Positions 23,463 through 32,043 of a stretch of 32,152 nucleotides of DNA are shown piece after piece; within the stretch, counting starts at the first letter, position 1, and each line of letters starts with the position of its first letter. This stretch comes from Actinobacteria bacterium Ga0077560. Its GTDB lineage: Bacteria > Actinomycetota > Thermoleophilia > Miltoncostaeales > Miltoncostaeaceae. Below the pieces are notes generated by a model that ran no database searches, was not told the DNA's origin, and was given only the letters and a program-made list of their open reading frames with translations. Position numbers and translations under genes: made by a program. The stretch lies in the NCBI GenBank assembly GCA_001464275.1, contig LNFL01000076.1, positions 1-32,152 of the forward strand. Reading direction: 5' to 3'.

Positions 23463-24655
23463 GTCGCGGCTATCGGCAGCTGGCAGCGCCGGCCGCGCTC
23501 CTGATCACGCTGGCAGGGGGCAGCGCTCAAGCCGCGGCGGCCGAGGTGACGCTCACCGCGCAGGCGCGCACGCTGCACGCATGGTTCCTCACCCAGGCCC
23601 CCGCCCCACCGAGCGCCGCCAGGGTCTGCATCGTCGACCGCGGCACGGACCTCACGCCTGATACGCAGGCCATTGAACGGCGCTGGGTCTGGGGTGAGGG
23701 TCCCCTCGGTGACCTGTCAGCGGACGGCCACGGCACGCACCTCGCGCAGCTGGTCGCGGCCCCGGTCAACGGGTGGGGCATCGCCGGTATCGCTCCCCAG
23801 GTCGGCGCCGTGAGCGTCGGCATCGGTGCCGAGCCGGACGCGGGCTGGGCGGCGCTGACTTCGGGCGTCTGGGCGTGCGCCAGGATCCCCGAGGTCCGCG
23901 TGATCTCGATCTCGAGCACCCCGCCCGTCGCGTCTACGGCAGAGGCGGAGCAGTTCACGGGGCAGGTCGCGATGGCGCGCGACCGCGGGATCAGCGTCGT
24001 GGTGGCCGCCGGCAATGAGGCAACCACGCTGAGCGGTCTGGCAGCCGTGCAGGGAGTCATTCCAGTTGCGGCCGTCCAAGCCGACGGCGGCGGGCTTTGC
24101 GCGTTCTCCAATCGCGGCCCCGGCGTTCTGGCAGCGCAGGGCTGCGGTGTCGAGGCGACGACGACGACGGGTGCCCAGGTTCGCCTTGACGGCACGAGCT
24201 TCGCTGCTCCGCAGGTCGCGGCAGTGCTGGCGGCGCTGCGCGCGTATCGGCCGGACCTCGACCGGGAGGCGGCCGAGCGCATGCTGGCCGACTCCGCGCG
24301 GACTGGGCCGGCGGATGTCCGCCTGGTCGACGCGTCCGGGCTGTTCTCGGCGGCGGGCCTCCAGAACCTGTTTCGCGAGCCGCCCACCCCGGTCGCGTCC
24401 CTCGCCCGGCAAGGTGCCCCGGCCGCTCGCCTCACCAGAAGCGGTCACCGCACCGTGCGGGTGAGCGTCGCCCCCCTTGCGGCGGGCTGGCGGGTGATCT
24501 GGCGAGGATCCGGCGTCCGACGCCTCACCCGGTCCTCCCTGGTGGCCGCTCGGTCCACGCGGCCGAGGGTCATCCGGATCGCCGTCACCCGCCCGGGAGC
24601 AGGACCCAGCGTCTGGCGCACCATCAGCATCCCCGCGACAGGTGCACTGCGATGA
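23459..24655 (+). CDS. Secreted subtilisin-like serine protease (S8 family)
   Basis: 398 aa from the GTG at 23459 (GTGA overlap with the sigma gene). A signal peptide (LAAPAALLITLAGGSAQA, cleavage after AQA) is followed by a compact S8 domain. Catalytic Asp lies in CIVDRGTD (about 60), His in DGHGTHLAQLV (about 90), the oxyanion Asn in VVAAGNEA (about 185) and Ser in DGTSFAAPQVA (about 247). No propeptide inhibitor domain is evident. The last 90 residues form a basic beta-rich extension (RTVRVSVAPLAAGWRVIWRGSG...) similar in style to the ends of the next two proteins. Position directly after a membrane-anchored sigma factor suggests, but does not show, that it processes the exported tail of that factor. 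Confidence 0.88.
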   Translation: MSRGYRQLAAPAALLITLAGGSAQAAAAEVTLTAQARTLHAWFLTQAPAPPSAARVCIVDRGTDLTPDTQAIERRWVWGEGPLGDLSADGHGTHLAQLVAAPVNGWGIAGIAPQVGAVSVGIGAEPDAGWAALTSGVWACARIPEVRVISISSTPPVASTAEAEQFTGQVAMARDRGISVVVAAGNEATTLSGLAAVQGVIPVAAVQADGGGLCAFSNRGPGVLAAQGCGVEATTTTGAQVRLDGTSFAAPQVAAVLAALRAYRPDLDREAAERMLADSARTGPADVRLVDASGLFSAAGLQNLFREPPTPVASLARQGAPAARLTRSGHRTVRVSVAPLAAGWRVIWRGSGVRRLTRSSLVAARSTRPRVIRIAVTRPGAGPSVWRTISIPATGALR

Positions 24656-26157
24656 CGACGCGACGCGGCCTCTGGATCGCCATCGCCACCGGGGCGATGG
24701 CATCCGCCCTCCCAGCCCCTGCCTCCGCCGCGACGTTCACCGTCACCTCCTGCACCGATGCCATCTCGAACCGGGCCTGGGGCCTCACCACCTCCCGACC
24801 CGACCTGCTGGAGGGCCTGTTCACCTGCCCACCCGGCACGGGTCGCACCGGCGGTCTGGTCGCCCAGGAGCGGCTGGTCAGCCCCGCCACCACCCCGACG
24901 GGCGCCAGCGTCGAGTGGCGCTTCACGGCCCCGGCCGGCGCGACGGTCACGGGACTGAGCCTCGACCGCTGGCTCGCGGCCCAGGTCGACCCGGGGTGGG
25001 TGTCCTACATCCGAACCGCGGAAGGGCTCACCATCGAGAGCTGCCGAGCACCGGCGGGTCCGTCGGTCACCTGCGAGATCGGCGCGGGGACGGCGGTGCT
25101 CGCCGCGCCGGACTACGACCCCGAGACCTTCACCGGCCTGCAAGCCACCGGCCTTGTGATCGGGGTCGCGTGCGACACCGCCAACCCCGGGGGTTGCAGC
25201 AACGGTTCGCCAGGCGCCCCCGGCGCCCAGCACCTGGTCGGTGCCGCGGCCCGGAACATCATCGTGACGCTCAGCGAAAACACTCAGCCCGCGATCAGCA
25301 CCGTAGCCGGCGCCGCGGGCCCCGGCGTTCGGTGGATCGGCGGGCAGAGCTCCGTGCAGGTCAACGCCACAGACATCGGATCGGGTGTCGCCGGCGCCCG
25401 AATCGTCACGCCGGACGGATCGGCGCTCGGCGCCGCCACCACACCCTGCGATCAGCAGACCCGGCCCTGCCCCAGCCCGGTGACGCTCAGCGTTCCGATC
25501 GACACGCGCACCCTTCCGGACGGCCCGGCCACCCTCCGGGGGATCATCACCGACGCCGCCGGTCTCACCACCACCAGCACGCCCTGGACGATCGGCATCG
25601 ACAACAGCCCGCCTGTCGCCCCGACCGAGGACAGCACGGCCCGGCCGTTCACCACCACTCGCCCGGTCCCCGTCCGATTCCCATCAACCGGCGCCCCGGT
25701 GATCTCGGCCACGTGGCGCGTGCGGCCAAGCGGCGGAGGATCCGTGGTGGCCACCGGACGGGCGAGCTCCCAGAGCGGCCTGAATGCCCTCGGCGTCAGG
25801 GTCCCCCGTGTCGGCGACTGGCGCGTCGAGTACGACCTGCAGGACGCCGCCGGCAACGCCGCCCAGGGCGTGGTCGGCTCAGAGATCTTCGTCGCTCCAC
25901 CGCCCCGCGTGCGGGGCCGGGTCCTGCTGCTGCCCATGCCGTTCCGCACGGCCCGTTCACGCTGGAACGTCGGCATCCGCATCGGCGCCACACTCATCCG
26001 CCGTCAGGTGGTGGTCACCGCCAACGCCTCCCGACTTCGGGTGCCGTTGCCACTCGCCCCATTGGGCGGCCGGACGTTGACCGCTCGGTGGCGGCTGGTC
26101 GGCGGAGGCCCCAGCTACAGCACCCGCCTTCGAGTCCCTCAAGCCCCCCTGCGCTGA
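24652..26157 (+). CDS. Secreted beta-sandwich / Ig-like protein 1
   Basis: 501 aa from the ATG at 24652 (ATGA overlap). A clear signal peptide (IAIATGAMASALPAPASA) leads into a first domain with paired cysteines (TSCTDAISNRAW ... FTCPPGTG; ESCRAPAGPSVTCEIG; VACDTANPGGCSNG), probably a disulfide-stabilised lectin-like jelly roll. Ig-like repeats follow around 220-330 (ADIGSGVAGARIVTPDGS-type and ITDAAGLTTTSTPWTIGIDNSPP), then a strand-rich basic tail. There is no LPXTG motif or membrane anchor. Such proteins are numerous in Solirubrobacterales-like genomes and are usually unannotated. An adhesin or mating-surface role is inferred from its operon with the wall hydrolase, sigma factor and protease. 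Confidence 0.75.
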   Translation: MTTRRGLWIAIATGAMASALPAPASAATFTVTSCTDAISNRAWGLTTSRPDLLEGLFTCPPGTGRTGGLVAQERLVSPATTPTGASVEWRFTAPAGATVTGLSLDRWLAAQVDPGWVSYIRTAEGLTIESCRAPAGPSVTCEIGAGTAVLAAPDYDPETFTGLQATGLVIGVACDTANPGGCSNGSPGAPGAQHLVGAAARNIIVTLSENTQPAISTVAGAAGPGVRWIGGQSSVQVNATDIGSGVAGARIVTPDGSALGAATTPCDQQTRPCPSPVTLSVPIDTRTLPDGPATLRGIITDAAGLTTTSTPWTIGIDNSPPVAPTEDSTARPFTTTRPVPVRFPSTGAPVISATWRVRPSGGGSVVATGRASSQSGLNALGVRVPRVGDWRVEYDLQDAAGNAAQGVVGSEIFVAPPPRVRGRVLLLPMPFRTARSRWNVGIRIGATLIRRQVVVTANASRLRVPLPLAPLGGRTLTARWRLVGGGPSYSTRLRVPQAPLR

Positions 26158-26167
26158 GGAGCAGCCC

Positions 26168-27931
26168 GTGAACCCCCGTCACGTCACCAGAGCCGCCGTC
26201 ATCGCCGGGGCGCTCGCCGCCGCGCCAATGGGCCTCGGGGCACCGACCCCTGCCGAGTACCAGTACATGGGTGGCACCGGCTGGGCACAGATCGGGCCGC
26301 CAGGCCCGTGGACGATGGACACCGTCCTCGGCCGGTTCCAGCTCATCGATCAGGCCGCCATCAACGCCCCCGCCGACCGGTACGTCGCCGGGACGCTCGC
26401 CCAAGCGCGCTGGTGTTCACCAGTCGCCGGGACGAACCTCTCCCTGATCGAGGGCGTCATCACGGCGTACCACACCACCGCCTACCCCGGGACGAGGGTG
26501 ATGAGCGGCGCCGGATTCGACGCAGCCGGGCAGCCGATCCGCGGCACTCTCACGGCTGACGCTCCGGGCCCTCAGGGCGTGCGCGTCGACGCGATCAACG
26601 GCCCGTGCGTCTACGTGCGGGTCCAGGAGGGCACCACCAAGACCACCACGAACCGGCGGCTGTGGGGCCTCAAGGTCAACGCCGCGATCTACACCGACCT
26701 GATCGGGCCGAGCGTGACCACCCCCACCGTCACCTGCCCGGGGACCGGCGGCTGGTGCACCGGCCCCCTTGAGGTCAGCTGGAACAGCGCGGACAACCTG
26801 CTCGGGCGCAACGGCACCCGCGCCGAGGTCGACGGCGGCGGCAGCCTGCTGCCCACAGACACCTACGAAGACGGCACCCACAGGGTGACCGGCCTCGACC
26901 CTGGCCCCGACGGTCCGCGCCTGGTGCGCGCCGTCGCAGAAGGCGCCGGCTGGAATCCCGCCGTCGCCGTCACCGCCATCCAGGTCGACCGCACAGCGCC
27001 GTCCATGCCGACAACCTTCACCGCGTCCACGACCAGCGGCCCGGCCCCGATAACCCTCAGCGCAGCGGGCTCCACCGACCAGCGGTCCGGCGTCGCTGGC
27101 TACCAGTTCACCACCGACGGCGGCCGCACCGTCCGCCGAGACCCGGTCCTGCGGGACACCGGTGCGTACACCGTCCGCGCACGCGCCATCGACCAGGCGG
27201 GCAACACATCGGTCTGGACCGCGCCGATCAGCGTCGCGGTCACTCAGGACACGCCCTCCAGCGCCGCCGTGCCCCCGGCGATCCTCGCCCAGGGCCCGTT
27301 GCCGGATCTGTCCCGGGCCCAGCTGACCAGCATCCGCGGCACAGCGCGAAATCGTGTCTACCGCGGCCAGGTCGTCGCCTACGTCAAGGCCAAGTACCGG
27401 CGCGCCACCGCCATCCGAGGCCGCTTCGGCCTCGCCGTCGCAAGGAATCCGCTGCGCCGCGCCACCGTGTTCTTGCTCACCAGCGCGAGCGCAACGGCAC
27501 CGGTGGGAATCGCCCAAACCGACCGCAGCGGCCGGTTCACCCTCCGCTTCCGGCCGACCCGGAATGGCCTCTACCAACTGTGCGCCGTCGGCCGGCCAAT
27601 GGTCTGCCGAGGAGTCCTTGTTCGCGTCGCTCCGCGCGTCCTCCTGGCCAAGCCGGCGACCACTCTGGCCGTCGGCAACTCCCTGCGAGTCAGCGGCATG
27701 GTCGTGCCTGGCCTCTGGGCCCGGGGACGGCTCGTCCGCCTCGAGTTCCGCACCCGCACCGGCTGGGTGAGCGCTGGCAAGGCCGGACGCATTGACCGCT
27801 TCGGCCGGTTCCGGCTCTCGTACCGCCTGCTCGTGCCGCTGCAGAGCCGGTACCGCGTGCGGCTGGACGTGGGACCCCGAGACGCCCTGGTCTCCGGGTT
27901 CAGCTCGCCCATCGACCTGGTCGTGCGGTGA
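26168..27931 (+). CDS. Secreted beta-sandwich / Ig-like protein 2
   Basis: 587 aa from the GTG at 26168, with GAGGAG 6 nt upstream; it starts 10 bp after the previous stop. A signal-like N-terminus ([22 protein letters not shown]) is followed by an N-terminal domain with [18 protein letters not shown]. An Ig-like block comes next ([26 protein letters not shown]... [12 protein letters not shown]... [20 protein letters not shown]), the pattern of bacterial Ig-like repeats on surface proteins. Three further strand-rich segments have [19 protein letters not shown] and [10 protein letters not shown], like those in carbohydrate- or polymer-binding exoproteins. It has the same style as protein 1, probably an ancient duplication. 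Function unknown; exported structural or sensor role inferred. Confidence 0.72.
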   Translation: MNPRHVTRAAVIAGALAAAPMGLGAPTPAEYQYMGGTGWAQIGPPGPWTMDTVLGRFQLIDQAAINAPADRYVAGTLAQARWCSPVAGTNLSLIEGVITAYHTTAYPGTRVMSGAGFDAAGQPIRGTLTADAPGPQGVRVDAINGPCVYVRVQEGTTKTTTNRRLWGLKVNAAIYTDLIGPSVTTPTVTCPGTGGWCTGPLEVSWNSADNLLGRNGTRAEVDGGGSLLPTDTYEDGTHRVTGLDPGPDGPRLVRAVAEGAGWNPAVAVTAIQVDRTAPSMPTTFTASTTSGPAPITLSAAGSTDQRSGVAGYQFTTDGGRTVRRDPVLRDTGAYTVRARAIDQAGNTSVWTAPISVAVTQDTPSSAAVPPAILAQGPLPDLSRAQLTSIRGTARNRVYRGQVVAYVKAKYRRATAIRGRFGLAVARNPLRRATVFLLTSASATAPVGIAQTDRSGRFTLRFRPTRNGLYQLCAVGRPMVCRGVLVRVAPRVLLAKPATTLAVGNSLRVSGMVVPGLWARGRLVRLEFRTRTGWVSAGKAGRIDRFGRFRLSYRLLVPLQSRYRVRLDVGPRDALVSGFSSPIDLVVR

Positions 27932-27948
27932 CCTTGCCCGCGAGTTCG

Positions 27949-27996
27949 GTACGTGGCTACGTGCCCACGTACCTACGTATCCACGTATCCACGCAC
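27949..27996 (+). repeat. Six tandem octamers upstream of parA (candidate parS/operator)
   Basis: Exact 8-bp periodicity: GTACGTGG, CTACGTGC, CCACGTAC, CTACGTAT, CCACGTAT, CCACGCAC. The core is YACGT (YACGC in the last copy). The array ends 20 bp before the parA start. Arrays of 7-8-bp repeats directly upstream of parA are the usual centromere and operator of ribbon-helix-helix partition proteins (as for omega of pSM19035 and ParG). Confidence 0.8.
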
Positions 27997-28016
27997 GACG
28001 CCCGGGAGAGAACCTC

Positions 28017-28622
28017 GTGCTCATCGTGATCGCCAACACCAAAGGTGGCGTCGCCAAGACGACCACCGCCGTCCACCTTGCCGCAGTCCTCGCCGAGCGA
28101 GGCCGGACACTCCTCGTCGACACCGACCCGCAAGGATCGGCGCTCTCCTGGGTCGAGGGACTCGACGACTACCCGGCGGTCGCCATCGGCCGGGCACGCA
28201 GCCGCGGACTCGCCCGCGATCTTGCTGCCCTCGCGCGAGATCACGACTTCACCGTCGTTGACACACCGGGCTCGCGCGAACGCGGCATCGCCGCCCAAGC
28301 CGTCGCCAGCGCCGATCTCGTCGTCATGCCGCTGGCCCCCACGGCCGCAGACTTCGCCGATGTCCCCAGGACGCTTGAGCTGATCGACGACTCGGCATTC
28401 GGCGAACAACCACGAGTCGTAGCCCTGCTCTCCCGGGTTCGCGCTGGCACTCGCTCGCGCCTTGATGCTCGCGACGCCCTCCATGACTTCGGGGTCGCTG
28501 TCTCCCATACGGAGATCCCGCTGAGGGAATCCATCGCGGGCGCCTACGCCGGCCCCCTGGGTGAGCGGGACGCCTGGCGCTCGTTCGCTTCAGAGCTCAT
28601 GCCCCTTGGGGTCATCCGATGA
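28017..28622 (+). CDS. parA: ParA-type partition ATPase (small, type Ib)
   Basis: 201 aa from the GTG at 28017, behind GGGAGAG; codons further upstream run into the octamer array. The deviant Walker A motif KGGVAKTTT lies at residues 9-17, followed by the A' motif [14 protein letters not shown] and Walker B TVVDTPGS. The length and absence of an N-terminal helix-turn-helix place it with the short ParA/ParF class, which works with a small ribbon-helix-helix DNA-binding partner. That partner is the next gene, overlapping by ATGA. Partition genes on an ICE usually help the excised circle persist or position it for transfer. Autoregulation through the upstream octamers is expected. Confidence 0.92.
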   Translation: MLIVIANTKGGVAKTTTAVHLAAVLAERGRTLLVDTDPQGSALSWVEGLDDYPAVAIGRARSRGLARDLAALARDHDFTVVDTPGSRERGIAAQAVASADLVVMPLAPTAADFADVPRTLELIDDSAFGEQPRVVALLSRVRAGTRSRLDARDALHDFGVAVSHTEIPLRESIAGAYAGPLGERDAWRSFASELMPLGVIR

Positions 28623-28861
28623 CCGCGATCAGGGAGAACAAGCTGCAGGTGGCGGTGCGGCACGGCTCCCGTCGGCTCGAAGAACGCCCCGCGAGCGCGG
28701 TCTCCGGACGCACACGTGTCTCGTGCGACCTCACCAGGGAGAACTACCTCCGACTCCACATGGCGGTCGCGGAACTCGGCGCAAGCAAGATCGCGATTCT
28801 CAACGCGCTCGTGGAGCTTCTTGATGAGTGCGTCGTCCGTGAGCGCCTCCGTCTCCCCTAG
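28619..28861 (+). CDS. Small ParG-like (ribbon-helix-helix) centromere-binding candidate
   Basis: 80 aa from the ATG at 28619 (ATGA overlap with parA). The first 30 residues are basic and probably flexible ([15 protein letters not shown]). From about 32 the sequence reads [39 protein letters not shown]: one strand, a helix, the turn ELGASK and a second helix, which is the ribbon-helix-helix plan. The flexible basic N-terminus plus RHH matches ParG-like partners of short ParA proteins. The strand would contact the octamers at 27949-27996. No close named homologue is recognised, so the call rests on layout and context. Confidence 0.75.
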   Translation: MTAIRENKLQVAVRHGSRRLEERPASAVSGRTRVSCDLTRENYLRLHMAVAELGASKIAILNALVELLDECVVRERLRLP

Positions 28862-28902
28862 GCATCGCACTCGAACGCCGATGGCCCCATTGAGTTCGCC
28901 AG

Positions 28903-29997
28903 CTAGGACGTCGCTGTAGGAAAGTCGGGCGGTGGCGGGGGCGTTGGCAGAGCCCCTTCGTGCCACTCCTCGATTGGGTTCTCGTAGGCGTGTCGCAGCC
29001 AAGCCAAGCCCTCGGGTGGCAGTTCGACGTTCGGAGCGGCGTTGAAGACTGGCCAGAAGCGCCAGAGTTCAGTGCCGACTCGCTTTCTCAGAATCGCACG
29101 CACAGCCGCTTCCAGGACAGTGAAGCCCTCCTCGATGAGGGGATGCACTTCAACTCCGTCATGAACGATTGCTGAGCGCAACCCATACAAGCGCCCGATG
29201 TCAGGGAGGCCGGACTCCGTGAGGTCAAGACCCGCGTCCTCCATGAGCTCAACAACCCGCCGAACGTTGCTTCTGTCGACGCCACCGAGTGCCTCGAGGG
29301 CGATCCAGAACGCAACGATGGCGTCTGCGGTCGGTCCGGCACGGGCGGCCTTCAGATACCAACGGGCAGCGGTGGTCGCGATCGGGTCCCCTACCGGGTC
29401 CTGGATGATGCCGAGGGTTTCCAGTTCGTGCTTCCCGATAGCTCGGGGAAGGTAGTCTCGAACCCAGGCCACACGATTGGCGACGACTGTGCCTTCTTCA
29501 CTGTGAACGAGGACGTCCTCAAGAATCTCCTCGCCGAAGAACCTCTCGTCGAGCGTCGCCACCAGAAGGCCGGCCGCAGACATGACGTGGTCGCGCCATC
29601 CCCGGAATTGGATCCACATCGGTTCATTCGGCTGGACCTGTGCCTCGAGAGTGCACAGGGTCACGTACCTCCCCTCGCCCACCTTGACTCCGCTCTTCAT
29701 GCACTTGTCCCACACGAGCGGCGGAGGAATTCGCTGCTGCATCTCGACCCGCATGGTCTCGATCGGCCCCTGCGTGAAGGTGAAGTCCACGCCATGGACC
29801 CGCACGTTCTCCGGCTGCCCGATCACCGCGTTCGACGTGTAGGCGAGGCGGTAGAGGACATCGCGCCCCGCGAGTTGGTCCACGATGTCCCCGCCTGTCC
29901 TGGTGCTATGCGCCGGCAGGAGACCCGAGGTAGGGGGGTTCCAACGAATCTGGTTGTCGCCGTCGCGAGGCACTCGCGGCAAGCCTACTGCGGTCAA
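28903..29997 (-). CDS. Apea-like HEPN domain protein (candidate defence ribonuclease)
   Basis: Up to 364 aa from a TTG at 29997; GTG at 29973 or GTG at 29886 behind GGGG are alternatives. The N-terminal two thirds have no recognised domain (DVLYRLAYTSNAVIG..., MWIQFRGWRDHVMSAAGLLVATLDE). Residues about 220-320 read TADAIVAFWIALEALGG, then RVVELMEDAGLDL and RLYGLRSAIVHDGVEVHPL. This is the Apea-like HEPN pattern, with R274-x4-H279 as the metal-independent RNase motif. HEPN proteins often act as toxins in phage defence. The tail is Pro-rich. It is divergent from the 553-aa gene, which also has a HEPN-like motif. Confidence 0.7.
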   Translation of the reverse strand: MTAVGLPRVPRDGDNQIRWNPPTSGLLPAHSTRTGGDIVDQLAGRDVLYRLAYTSNAVIGQPENVRVHGVDFTFTQGPIETMRVEMQQRIPPPLVWDKCMKSGVKVGEGRYVTLCTLEAQVQPNEPMWIQFRGWRDHVMSAAGLLVATLDERFFGEEILEDVLVHSEEGTVVANRVAWVRDYLPRAIGKHELETLGIIQDPVGDPIATTAARWYLKAARAGPTADAIVAFWIALEALGGVDRSNVRRVVELMEDAGLDLTESGLPDIGRLYGLRSAIVHDGVEVHPLIEEGFTVLEAAVRAILRKRVGTELWRFWPVFNAAPNVELPPEGLAWLRHAYENPIEEWHEGALPTPPPPPDFPTATS

Positions 29998-30291
29998 TCG
30001 ATCTGCCGGCGGTGGCTAGCGCAGCTCCTTCGAAAAGGGGATCTCCTCGGCAGCTCTCCACCCCGTTCCCCACCGCCGCCATCACCGACGAGGCCGGCCC
30101 CTTAAGCGACCTGTGCACCGGAGCGGGCCTGGTCTAGTTTTCCTCAACTCGGCTAGGGCTGTCGCAAGTATGCGTCTGCGGCTGGAGCCCCGAAGATCTT
30201 GAATGTGCGGGTGCAAGGCTGCTCCCTGCCCGTCGGGTACCGGCGCGTCGGCTCCATCCGCCTCGGACGCAGCGGGAAAAGAGGTCCCAAC
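29998..30291. other. Intergenic region between the divergent HEPN genes
   Basis: About 290 bp between start codons of two divergent genes. I see no long inverted repeat or RNA gene. AAAGAGGT at 30278-30285 is the ribosome-binding site that fixes the GTG at 30292. Promoters for both genes should lie here. Confidence 0.5.
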
Positions 30292-31953
30292 GTGAGCGAC
30301 AGGTTGGCGCGGCTCCCCCAGGACAACCGGGTTGCCCTACGTCACGCTCTCGGCCGGCGTTTCCTCGCGCGGGTGGATGCCCTCTCCTCAGAGGTCACCT
30401 CGGGATTGGACACCTACGCCATTCATCTCCACCCGGCAACGACCGAAGCGGACTACGGATGGCTGAAGCAGGAGTGGTCGGGCTTCCTCTTGGAGGCGGT
30501 TGAGGCGGTATTCGGCGCGGATTGCAGCAGTACGCGGGGTATCGCGGACCTCAAATCCTCCCTGCTCTCGTTGCAGGTCCGAGCCGAGGGTCTGAGGAGT
30601 CTCGTTCAGGGGCTGGATCACATCGCTGAGTGCGACTACTACCGAGGCGCAAAGCCCCTCGACGCGGCACGCACCTGCTCGATTGGTGCCGTGGCGGCAT
30701 ACGCCTCAATGGTGGCTGCCTGCACCGCCCCTGACGAGGGATCCTGGAGCATCGCTGAGGAGCGCTTCGAGGCCGCTGTTACCGGCATCGCTGCGACGGA
30801 CATCGCGCTTGAAAGTGCCATGTTGGATTGGGGCGACGTTGGTCTCGCCGAGGTTCTGCACTGCGCATTCCGAGTCCCGCCAGCCCAATCGGTCCACTCT
30901 GTCGAGAGCTGTATCGGCGCGTATGAGCACCTGGATCCGCGCAAGGGCGCACTACCAGACACGTCACCTCACGTTCAGCCCATCCCGAACGGGATGGGGA
31001 ATCGCTCGGACCGACTCTTCGCCTTTGCCGAGCGCCAGGTGCGTTTCCTTCCACTGCCGTCTGGGACCATGGACGGCCTCATCGCGCAGGACTACATGCA
31101 GGTCGGGTTCCGGCTCGCGACGGAGAGGTTCCCGGCTCTAGCGCACCTCACAGGGCGGTGGGCCTCTCACGTCATCGTGAGCGCCTTGCAGAACGATCGG
31201 GAGAGGCTGCAGGAGAGACTCCTTGAGTTCGATCGGGAAGACACCCTGCTCGTCATATGCGAGGCGCCTCGAGCTGACCGAGAGATGGCTCAGGCGAACG
31301 GTGACCCTCGCCGAGGGCTCACCGCCTACAGCACGCTGCTTGAGGCCGTGGTCCAGCCTTGGCTAAGGCTGATGCTCGACATGCACGCGCTTGCAGCGGG
31401 GGAGACGATGCCTCGGCTGCCGTTCAACACGACGTTGACTCGAGTTCTGAACGCGGCGGCAAGCGCAGGGAAGCGCGACTCGATTCTGCAGGTGCTCGTC
31501 GCCCCGGCTGACAGCCGTCTGCGAAACGCCGCTTCCCACAGCCGTGCGCTGCCAGCGGGAGGACGCATTCAGATCATTGGAAGCGGCGGGAAGGTTGAGC
31601 GAGTAGTCGAGGCCGTGGAAGTGGAGACCCGGTACGCCCTCCTACGTTCGGGGTTTGCCGGAATCGATTGCGCCAAGACAGCGTTCGGATACGCGGTTGG
31701 ATGGCAGAACGCAGACGTCGAGATGGAAGCGAGCACCGAATTCGTTGAGCGGTTGGTGCGCATCTACCAAGCTGCGCACGGACTGCCTCTCGTGACAAGC
31801 GTCCGCGAGGACGCTGATGGTTCCGTCGTCGTTGCGGCCGAGGGGCCTTGGCCAGGCGGTGAGGTCCCGCGAATGGCGGAGGGTCTGAGGGCAGCGGTTC
31901 CTAGGATTACCCACGTCTCAGTCGACGCCGCAGGGGAAGGGACCAAGCCGTAG
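30292..31953 (+). CDS. Large protein of unknown function with HEPN-like RNxxxH motif
   Basis: 553 aa from the GTG at 30292, which follows AAAGAGGT; a TTG at 30199 would add 31 unlikely residues. The protein is mostly helical and soluble, without signal or membrane segments. I recognise no named family. Residues 409-417 read RLRNAASHS, a textbook HEPN-type R-N-x3-H motif (R411, H416) in a helical setting. It is preceded by helices with LRLMLDMHAL and NAAASAGKRDSILQVLV. The C-terminal part has a charged beta segment (DGSVVVAAEGPWPGGEVPRMAEGL). Third codon positions carry more A/T than in the transfer genes, a sign of a separate origin. It is likely cargo, and with the divergent HEPN gene a candidate defence pair. 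Confidence 0.7.
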   Translation: MSDRLARLPQDNRVALRHALGRRFLARVDALSSEVTSGLDTYAIHLHPATTEADYGWLKQEWSGFLLEAVEAVFGADCSSTRGIADLKSSLLSLQVRAEGLRSLVQGLDHIAECDYYRGAKPLDAARTCSIGAVAAYASMVAACTAPDEGSWSIAEERFEAAVTGIAATDIALESAMLDWGDVGLAEVLHCAFRVPPAQSVHSVESCIGAYEHLDPRKGALPDTSPHVQPIPNGMGNRSDRLFAFAERQVRFLPLPSGTMDGLIAQDYMQVGFRLATERFPALAHLTGRWASHVIVSALQNDRERLQERLLEFDREDTLLVICEAPRADREMAQANGDPRRGLTAYSTLLEAVVQPWLRLMLDMHALAAGETMPRLPFNTTLTRVLNAAASAGKRDSILQVLVAPADSRLRNAASHSRALPAGGRIQIIGSGGKVERVVEAVEVETRYALLRSGFAGIDCAKTAFGYAVGWQNADVEMEASTEFVERLVRIYQAAHGLPLVTSVREDADGSVVVAAEGPWPGGEVPRMAEGLRAAVPRITHVSVDAAGEGTKP

Positions 31954-32011
31954 AGCACTTGGGACTCAACCTCCGCCTTCAGACATCGGCAGGCGCCGTC
32001 GACCGCAACCC

Positions 32012-32043
32012 ATACGCCAATACGTGGCTACGCATCTACGTGA
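32012..32043 (+). repeat. Second octamer array (four copies)
   Basis: ATACGCCA, ATACGTGG, CTACGCAT, CTACGTGA: four contiguous octamers with core TACGY, the same unit and period as the array before parA, 4 kb away. The last 110 bp of the window after it show no gene start I can support. It may be a second centromere or an operator for a gene beyond the edge. Confidence 0.7.

Noticed and set aside
24642-26171. A 509-codon frame overlapping the first Ig-like gene
   Set aside because: Dominated by His, Arg and Pro; the +1 frame has a signal peptide, paired cysteines and ATGA coupling.
28017-28861. Toxin-antitoxin pair
   Set aside because: The first gene has a complete deviant Walker A ATPase core and an octamer array in front; partition explains it better.
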